The position numbers and the translations under genes were made by a program. 18,853 nucleotides of DNA from Candidatus Scatoplasma merdavium (GTDB taxonomy: Bacteria; Bacillota_I; Bacilli_A; RFN20; CAG-288), in contig JADING010000014.1 of assembly GCA_017694135.1 (NCBI GenBank), positions 1 to 18,853 on the forward strand. Reading direction: 5' to 3'. The notes under the pieces are model-generated. The model saw only the letters and a list, made by a program, of their open reading frames with translations, did not search any database and was not told the DNA's origin. Below, in pieces: positions 13,827 through 18,853 of the stretch. Every line of letters begins with the position of its first letter. The first letter of the stretch is position 1.

Positions 13827-15347
13827 TTATTCCTCCACAATATCATCGACATTATCGATAATGTATTTTTGACTTGGCTCATCTAAAAATTTAACGTTTT
13901 TAATAATGAGCTTAGTGACATTGCTGACATAGAAGCCGATTTTCAAGAATTCTTCGTGCTCTTTTGTCATAGCCATCTCGCCTTTTACCGCGTCTTTTTT
14001 ATAAGTAACAGTGATGTCTTCTACTTTTACTTCCGCTAGTTTTGACTCTGGTAAGCCCAAGAAGTAACCGACTCCGTAAGATACATCTTTAAGTTCCATG
14101 TTAGAGAAAGCGAAGTTTTTGAATACGGGAGTTAAAGAATCAAATTCGCGGTAGTCTCTATCGAACCTGTAATCTATTTCATCGTTACCGGCTTTGTAGA
14201 AGGCGTTAATTACCAAGGGAGCTTTGACATCATCCATTTTGATGTTATTGAAACTGATATCCGAAATGATAGCTAAGTTTCCGCGGCTTCTTTGAGATTT
14301 TATTCTTAGTCCGCGATCAGTGTGTCTGAAGATGCAGTTAGAAACTTGCAAGTGATTGATGCCACCGGAGTTTTCACTTCCCAGCGTGACACCTCCGTGC
14401 CCTTTTTCCATGTAGCAGTTGCGAATGATGATGTTTGAGCAGGGAGTCTTATATTTTTGAGCCAGCTCGTATTTTCCCGATTTAACAGCAATGCAATCAT
14501 CGCCATCAGATATGTAACAACCTAAGATTTTGACGTTGTCGCAAGATTCTGGATCGATGCCATCAGTGTTAGGAGAATCTTCCGGAGAAATGTAAGTACA
14601 ATCGCAGTAAATAAGGTTTTTTGAATAGAAAGGATGTTGGTTCCAAGACGGGGTGTTTTTAACGCTTATACCTTGGAAAACAACATCAGAACAAGTGTGC
14701 AAGAAGATGCCTTTTGGTCTTCTAGCTCCTCTTTTAACGCGGTGATTGATCCAAAAATCAGAATTTTGAGCCTGGCAGTCAATGACGCCTTGTCCGTAAA
14801 TTGTTATGTGGCTTACGCCGATTCCATTAATAATTGACGCGTAGCAATCATCGACTCTTCCTTCCCAAGTTCCAAGAGGGATTCCGGAAGAATAAGAGTC
14901 AGCGTGGAAGATAGGAAATTTGTTTCGATCTGTCTCGCCAAGAAGGGAAGAGCCTTTGGGAAGATAGATGGTCATATAAGACTTTAAGAATAAAGAAACA
15001 ACTTTATAAGTTCCTTGTATTTCTAAGTATTGATTTGCCCTTAAGTTATCCAAAGCGAGTTGGATTTCCTTTGTGGCATCATCGTTAGCTGAAAGGTTGT
15101 CGTTTTTATAAACAACTCTCTCTTTGTTTTCGGTGCTGAAGCTAATTGTTTCTTCCTTTTCTTTTTGAACTAACTTAAGAGAATAAGAAGTGTTTGGTGT
15201 AAGGTCATAAATAGAAAACACATTCTTATCGTTTTCAATAATCTTTTTTCCGTTGAGGTAAACTACGTAAGGGTCTGTTTTAAAGCAATCTGAGTTAATA
15301 AGTTCGAAACTCGCAGAAGTGGGAGTTACTAGGACTGTATTTAACAT
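13827..15347 (-). CDS. Glycoside hydrolase family 28 (polygalacturonase-like) with N-terminal FN3 domain, cytoplasmic
   Basis: A right-handed beta-helix pectin hydrolase of 506 residues. The N-terminal 80-odd residues resemble a fibronectin type III domain (YDLTPNTSYSLKL near the end). The GH28 catalytic signatures follow in order: NTDGIDP, DGDDCIA, GHGGVTLGS and RGLRIKS. The three catalytic aspartates, the His and the RIK cationic site are all present. There is no signal peptide or membrane segment. The enzyme is therefore probably an intracellular exo-acting galacturonide or rhamnogalacturonide hydrolase, like the known FN3-GH28 exopolygalacturonases, rather than a secreted depolymerase. 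AAAGGAGA lies 6 bases before the ATG. It is the first gene of a two-gene operon with the AEC carrier and is divergent from a PrpR_N-type regulator. Exact substrate is inference. Confidence 0.93.
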   Translation of the reverse strand: MLNTVLVTPTSASFELINSDCFKTDPYVVYLNGKKIIENDKNVFSIYDLTPNTSYSLKLVQKEKEETISFSTENKERVVYKNDNLSANDDATKEIQLALDNLRANQYLEIQGTYKVVSLFLKSYMTIYLPKGSSLLGETDRNKFPIFHADSYSSGIPLGTWEGRVDDCYASIINGIGVSHITIYGQGVIDCQAQNSDFWINHRVKRGARRPKGIFLHTCSDVVFQGISVKNTPSWNQHPFYSKNLIYCDCTYISPEDSPNTDGIDPESCDNVKILGCYISDGDDCIAVKSGKYELAQKYKTPCSNIIIRNCYMEKGHGGVTLGSENSGGINHLQVSNCIFRHTDRGLRIKSQRSRGNLAIISDISFNNIKMDDVKAPLVINAFYKAGNDEIDYRFDRDYREFDSLTPVFKNFAFSNMELKDVSYGVGYFLGLPESKLAEVKVEDITVTYKKDAVKGEMAMTKEHEEFLKIGFYVSNVTKLIIKNVKFLDEPSQKYIIDNVDDIVEE

Positions 15348-15396
15348 TGTTAATCTCCTTTCAAATCAATTGTAAAAAAACGAGTGTTGAGAAAAC

Positions 15397-15424
15397 ATTT
15401 TAAAGAGTGCGTTATTTGTATCAA
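15397..15424 (-). promoter_or_regulatory. Promoter of the GH28-AEC operon
   Basis: Minus strand TTGATA (15424-15419), 16 bases and TAAAAT (15402-15397) match consensus at 5 of 6 in each box. The predicted start near 15390 leaves a leader of about 43 bases with AAAGGAGA before the ATG. Its -35 box overlaps that of the divergent regulator promoter. Confidence 0.5.
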
Positions 15425-15444
15425 AATGAGACAGGTAGTAATAT
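15416..15444 (+). promoter_or_regulatory. Promoter of the regulator gene, predicted leaderless
   Basis: TTGTAT (15416-15421, weak), 17 bases and TAATAT (15439-15444) place initiation at about 15451, which is the A of the start codon. There is no ribosome binding site. The -35 shares bases 15419-15421 with the divergent promoter. Confidence 0.4.
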
Positions 15445-15450
15445 ATTTTT

Positions 15451-17085
15451 ATGAAGTGTTTAATAGTTTCCTCATATGAAGGAATGGATGAACTAATTTA
15501 TCGCTTAAGTAGCGAAGTGGAAGACGAAATAGAGATTCTTCAAGGGTATAAGTTTTCTAAAAGCAAGCTAAAAAAGAAGGTCTTGGAAAGCAAAGCTGAA
15601 GTAGTCCTTGCTCGCGGAGGTAACTTTTTAGAAATAAAAGATTTGTTAAATAAGATTGTTATTAATATTGAGGTCAGCGTTTATGACGTTTTAAAAGACG
15701 TTCAAACTCAGGATATTAAAGACACTTTGTTAATTGGTTTTTCTAATATTACTAACTACGCTTTAAAACTAGGTGAACTCACCGATTATCCTTTCAATAT
15801 TTTGACGATAGATAAATCTGAGGATTTAGATAAATATCTCGCTTATATAAGAAGGTTTAAATTCGTTCACTCCGATTTAAATTCTATGCGCTATTTAAAA
15901 AAGCGAGGCATTGAAGCAAAAATGATAAATTCTCATTATTTTTCTATTAAAGAAGCTTATTTAAAGGGGAAAGAAGTATATACCTCTTTGCAGAAAGCGA
16001 AACTTAACGAAAAGATTATCGATTCTTACCTTGCAGATGAAAGGCTTAATACCTACGTTTATTACAAGGGTAATCAAATAATGAAAAAAGTGGTATTTCC
16101 TTGTTATTTAGATGATGTAGACAAGGTTATTAACGACAACTTGAAAGCGTTGCTCCACAAAAAAGACACTGAAATTACTTTTAGCAAAGACAACGTACTT
16201 ATCGATATTCACAATATGTTTTTTAAAGTGGAGAAAGAAAGCTACGTCGCTGTAAAAGTTCGATATTTTAACTTTAAAAGAATAAGCAATAATATTTTCC
16301 AAACTTTCGATAACTCTTCTGTTTTTCTTTCTTCTCAAGACAAAAAAGCTTTAGAAGAGATCAGTTATTCCTCTTTTCCTAGCGTCATTATTTCTTCTGA
16401 TTCCGCTTTAATAAGAAAAGCTTGTGAAGAGATAAAAAACGATTTGCAGTTTAGTTCTGAACCCCTGTTTGTTAACGGAGAGTATTTAAATATTGAAAAG
16501 AATCGAAAGTTTTTTCTTTCGACTTCATCGCCTTTGTTTTCATCTTCGCGGTTAATTTGCTTTTTAAATTGCGAGAAGATTGAACATTGGGTTTTACAGA
16601 TGATAATGAGCAATATTGAAAGAGGTGGCTTGTATCTAATCAATAAGATTGTCTTTTCTTTTTCTAGAGAGTTTGATCTTTCTTCATTTTCTCTTCCTCT
16701 TGAAAAGATCGTTCTTTCAGATTTCAATGAATTGAGGGATAAAAAAGAATTAATTGGTAATATGATGGAGAAGTATTCTTTGAATTTCTCAAAAGAAGAC
16801 AGAGAAAAAATCTATCAGATGCATTTTACTTACGGTCAATCAGAACTAGAGAAGATACTAGCGATGCTCTCTTCTTTTAAAAAGAATTCATATAAAGACT
16901 TTAACGAGCTTTATCTCCAGTTTGAAATTAAAACTGAAGGAGAAAGAAAAGAGGTGGTTTCTTTAGAGAAACTCACTAAACAAGCTGTTATTGAGGCTCT
17001 AAAAGAGTGCGGAGGAAATAAAAGCGAAGCGGCAAAAAGACTTAAAATCGGTCGGGCTACGCTCTATCGAATTTTAGAAAGATAA
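15451..17085 (+). CDS. PrpR_N / degenerate AAA+ / Fis-type HTH transcriptional regulator
   Basis: A 544-residue regulator with the domain order of a sigma54 activator. Residues 1-175 match the PrpR N-terminal ligand-sensing domain (LIVSSYEGMDELI, VVLARGG, NIEVSVYDVL, IGFSNIT). A PAS-like segment may occupy about 185-280. Residues 300-475 align by position with an NtrC-type AAA+ domain, but its motifs are gone. The Walker A place reads SVIISSDSALIRK, no GAFTGA loop exists, and the Walker B place reads LICFLNCEKIEH with Asn for the key Asp. A Fis-type helix-turn-helix closes the chain (508-544: GGNKSEAAKRLKIGRATLYRIL). It therefore probably acts on ordinary sigma70-type promoters without ATP hydrolysis. 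Its place opposite GH28-AEC suggests it controls that operon and itself. Confidence 0.82.
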   Translation: MKCLIVSSYEGMDELIYRLSSEVEDEIEILQGYKFSKSKLKKKVLESKAEVVLARGGNFLEIKDLLNKIVINIEVSVYDVLKDVQTQDIKDTLLIGFSNITNYALKLGELTDYPFNILTIDKSEDLDKYLAYIRRFKFVHSDLNSMRYLKKRGIEAKMINSHYFSIKEAYLKGKEVYTSLQKAKLNEKIIDSYLADERLNTYVYYKGNQIMKKVVFPCYLDDVDKVINDNLKALLHKKDTEITFSKDNVLIDIHNMFFKVEKESYVAVKVRYFNFKRISNNIFQTFDNSSVFLSSQDKKALEEISYSSFPSVIISSDSALIRKACEEIKNDLQFSSEPLFVNGEYLNIEKNRKFFLSTSSPLFSSSRLICFLNCEKIEHWVLQMIMSNIERGGLYLINKIVFSFSREFDLSSFSLPLEKIVLSDFNELRDKKELIGNMMEKYSLNFSKEDREKIYQMHFTYGQSELEKILAMLSSFKKNSYKDFNELYLQFEIKTEGERKEVVSLEKLTKQAVIEALKECGGNKSEAAKRLKIGRATLYRILER

Positions 17086-17108
17086 GTATTTTTCAAAGTG
17101 TAACATAG

Positions 17109-17114
17109 TATAAT
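17109..17114 (+). promoter_or_regulatory. -10 box ahead of the 2-TM protein gene
   Basis: A perfect TATAAT lies 16 bases before the ATG at 17131, with GAGGG between them as ribosome binding site. No clear -35 element is visible, and no terminator separates this gene from the regulator upstream. Confidence 0.35.
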
Positions 17115-17130
17115 TATTAGCGAGGGAATT

Positions 17131-17607
17131 ATGAAAGTTAAATTGTCTGACATTTACCGCGGGCGCATTGAAGTTATCTTTATGCCTATTGTTTTAGGCC
17201 TTTTGATTCTAACTGTCCTTGGTTGCGGTATTTATTTTGCTATTGTTACTAGTCCCATCCTTTTAATTTTCTTTATTCTTTTAGTCGCTTTATTGGGAAT
17301 AGTTCTGCTTTTTTATGTTAAAAAACACGTTTTACCTATCGTTAAAGTCGTTACTTCTTTCGGTGAAAAAAAGTTAGTAAAAATAGATGAATCTTTCAGA
17401 AGTGGTTTTTACAATTACCATATTAGACATCATGTCCCGGTTTTAGTTAAAGAAGTTGACTCTGATAGAGAAATGGAATTGTATTGTCCGGTGTATTTTC
17501 TTCTTTCTATTTCAATAGAAGATAAAGAACTTCCGGTTTATTGCGTTGATAACATTGCGGTTTTCTTAAAAGAAGACGTTAAAATGCTGCGGGGTGAATC
17601 TAAATGA
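17131..17607 (+). CDS. Small membrane protein of unknown function, two transmembrane segments
   Basis: A 158-residue protein I do not recognise. A short basic N-terminus (KVKLSDIYRGRIE) is followed by two adjacent hydrophobic segments at about 15-39 and 41-63. A cytoplasmic-looking domain of about 95 residues with alternating hydrophobic residues (VPVLVKEVDSDREMELYCPVYFLLS) completes it. There is no signal peptide or lipobox. GAGGG lies 6 bases before the ATG. The stop overlaps the start of the DUF4011 helicase gene (ATGA at 17604-17607), so the two proteins are probably made in fixed ratio and may work together, perhaps with this one anchoring or sensing at the membrane. That role is inference. 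Confidence 0.75.
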   Translation: MKVKLSDIYRGRIEVIFMPIVLGLLILTVLGCGIYFAIVTSPILLIFFILLVALLGIVLLFYVKKHVLPIVKVVTSFGEKKLVKIDESFRSGFYNYHIRHHVPVLVKEVDSDREMELYCPVYFLLSISIEDKELPVYCVDNIAVFLKEDVKMLRGESK

Positions 17608-18853
17608 ACGAGATTGAAAAGAGATTTGAATTAGCGCGTAAAGAGCTGCTTGATCTTTCTTTGAAGAATCCTCTCTTAAATTACAAGCTCAGGGTTTCAA
17701 CCGGTTTTGAGTTTGTTAAGTTAGATGCTAAAGAGGTGTTTGAGCAGATTGTTGACTTTTCGAAGAACATTTTTTTCACCTTAGATGAGCGTTACGCTTC
17801 TAGTCGATTGTTCGTCAATTGCGAAGAAAAAGAATTTAGAAGAAGAATTGTTAAAACTTATCGCCAATCGAAACTATACGTTGAAGAAAAGGGCGCGAAT
17901 GTTCTCTATTTAGCGTTGGGTTTTTTAAGTTGGAATGAAGGTGATTCAGAAAACTTATACCGCGCTCCGCTTATCTTGGTTCCAGTAGAGATAGGTAAAT
18001 ACGATAATGAAGAGAGGTATTACATTTATTATTCCGGAGATGATATTCACGCTAATATATCGCTGATTACCAAACTTAAAGATGAGTTTAATATCGATAT
18101 CTCCTGCGATGAAGAGACAGAGCTTAACGGAGTAGAGACTTATTTTGCTAAGGTTGAAGAAGCGGTTCGTTCAAAGCCAAATTGGAAAGTTCAAAAAGAT
18201 CAGGGAGCTTTTGATTTCTTCTCTTATGCTAAGTATTTGATGTATCGAGATTTAGATCTTTCTGTTTGGTTAAACGATAAGCAGGAACTCGATAACGATG
18301 TTCTTAAAAAACTGTTCATAACTAATTTTGACGACAAACTGAGCGAAGATATCGATGAGGAGAAAGACTTTGACCCGAAGTCTATTCACAATGTCGTTGA
18401 CGCTGATTCATCGCAGTCGAGAGTAATTCACGAAATTAACCAAGGGCATAACTTAGTTATTCAAGGCCCGCCTGGAACAGGGAAGTCTCAGACTATTACT
18501 AACATAGTTGCTTCTTCGGTTTACCTTGGTAAATCTGTGCTTTTTGTCTCGGAAAAGAAGGCGGCATTAGATGTTGTTAAGCGCCGCTTAGAAAACGTTG
18601 GTCTTGGAGATTTAGTATTGGAACTCCATTCGGAAAAAACTTCGAAAAAAGACGTGTTGACTTCATTAGAGAGAACCTTGTCATTAGGGGAAATCAAGGA
18701 AGTTAACACTTCTGATACTTACAATTCTTACGAAGAAGATAAAAAGACTTTAGATGATTACAAGGATTTGATTAACAGCGATATACGAAATTCTAACATC
18801 CCTTTAATCGATATATTTGGTCAAGCTTTGTTAATTAAAGAAAGATTGGATAA
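17604..18853 (+). CDS. DUF4011 domain superfamily 1 helicase, N-terminal part (runs off window)
   Basis: The frame opens at ATG 17604 and stays open to the window end, giving 416 residues of a protein that in this family is usually well over 1000. The N-terminus (ELARKELLDLSLKNPLLNYK) and NVLYLALGFLSWNEGD...RAPLILVPVEI are the DUF4011 signatures. DADSSQSRVIHEINQGHNLVIQGPPGTGKSQTITN then leads into the helicase core, with Walker A at 288-295 (GPPGTGKS), followed by motif Ia-like VLFVSEKKAALDVV and ELHSEK. Walker B and the later helicase motifs lie outside the window. In known relatives the C-terminus often carries DUF3320 and a Vsr/PD-(D/E)XK-like nuclease; that cannot be seen here. It overlaps the membrane protein gene by ATGA. 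A nucleic-acid defence or repair role is possible but unproven. Confidence 0.88.
   Translation, partial: MNEIEKRFELARKELLDLSLKNPLLNYKLRVSTGFEFVKLDAKEVFEQIVDFSKNIFFTLDERYASSRLFVNCEEKEFRRRIVKTYRQSKLYVEEKGANVLYLALGFLSWNEGDSENLYRAPLILVPVEIGKYDNEERYYIYYSGDDIHANISLITKLKDEFNIDISCDEETELNGVETYFAKVEEAVRSKPNWKVQKDQGAFDFFSYAKYLMYRDLDLSVWLNDKQELDNDVLKKLFITNFDDKLSEDIDEEKDFDPKSIHNVVDADSSQSRVIHEINQGHNLVIQGPPGTGKSQTITNIVASSVYLGKSVLFVSEKKAALDVVKRRLENVGLGDLVLELHSEKTSKKDVLTSLERTLSLGEIKEVNTSDTYNSYEEDKKTLDDYKDLINSDIRNSNIPLIDIFGQALLIKERLD

Noticed and set aside
13826..13882. Upstream in-frame ATGs for the AEC carrier
   Set aside because: They lie inside the GH28 coding region, add a non-hydrophobic stretch atypical for AEC proteins and lack the strong GGAGGA that precedes 13825.
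16108..16727. Two minus-strand frames inside the regulator gene
   Set aside because: They are low-complexity Lys/Glu/Phe-rich translations of AT-rich coding DNA on the opposite strand, without ribosome binding sites.
1..18853. Mobile elements, CRISPR arrays, tRNA or rRNA genes
   Set aside because: No spaced direct repeats, transposase or integrase motifs, terminal inverted repeats or tRNA T-arm patterns were found on either strand.

Overview
The window looks like chromosomal DNA from a low-GC Gram-positive of the class Bacilli, probably an uncultured gut or rumen lineage near Erysipelotrichales/Acholeplasmatales. The evidence is a DUF1934-argS-rpoE(delta)-fba block, strong AGGAGG-type ribosome binding sites, T-tailed hairpin terminators and AT-rich spacers. 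TGA is a genuine stop: ychF, the DUF1934 gene, argS and the 17131-17607 gene all end in it. The Mycoplasma/Spiroplasma code is therefore not in use. The placement is inference; no rRNA gene is present.

Layout. 1-1697: 3' part of an FtsX/MacB-like ABC permease, open at the left edge. 1792-2757 (-): family 2 glycosyltransferase. 2926-3450 (-): CvpA-like membrane protein. 3451-3918: AT-rich spacer of 468 bp with a cvpA promoter, a second good promoter facing right, several hairpins and the promoter of a cold-shock gene (3919-4140). 4247-9172: housekeeping cluster of ychF, ispF (overlapping by ATGA), DUF1934, argS, rpoE and fba, with terminators after rpoE and fba. 9289-12700: a two-gene unit of a DHH (NrnA-like) + CysQ-like phosphatase fusion overlapped by a 5'-nucleotidase lipoprotein. 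12794-15347 (-): FN3-GH28 pectin-type hydrolase followed by an AEC carrier. 15451-17085: divergent PrpR_N/Fis-type regulator. 17131-18853: 2-TM membrane protein overlapped by the start of a DUF4011 superfamily 1 helicase that leaves the right edge.

How the genes work together. The 12.8-17.1 kb region reads as a self-contained catabolic module: a cytoplasmic galacturonide hydrolase, a coupled carrier and a dedicated regulator, with divergent promoters whose -35 elements overlap. The regulator has the layout of a sigma54 activator, but its AAA+ domain has lost Walker A, the GAFTGA loop and Walker B. The 9.3-12.7 kb unit joins two unrelated pAp-phosphatase folds in one polypeptide, translationally coupled to a surface nucleotidase. 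The last two genes form a coupled pair that could be a defence or nucleic-acid maintenance locus, but only the helicase N-terminal part is visible.

No tRNA, rRNA, CRISPR array, insertion sequence or attachment site was seen. All calls come from reading the sequence by eye; no searches were run.
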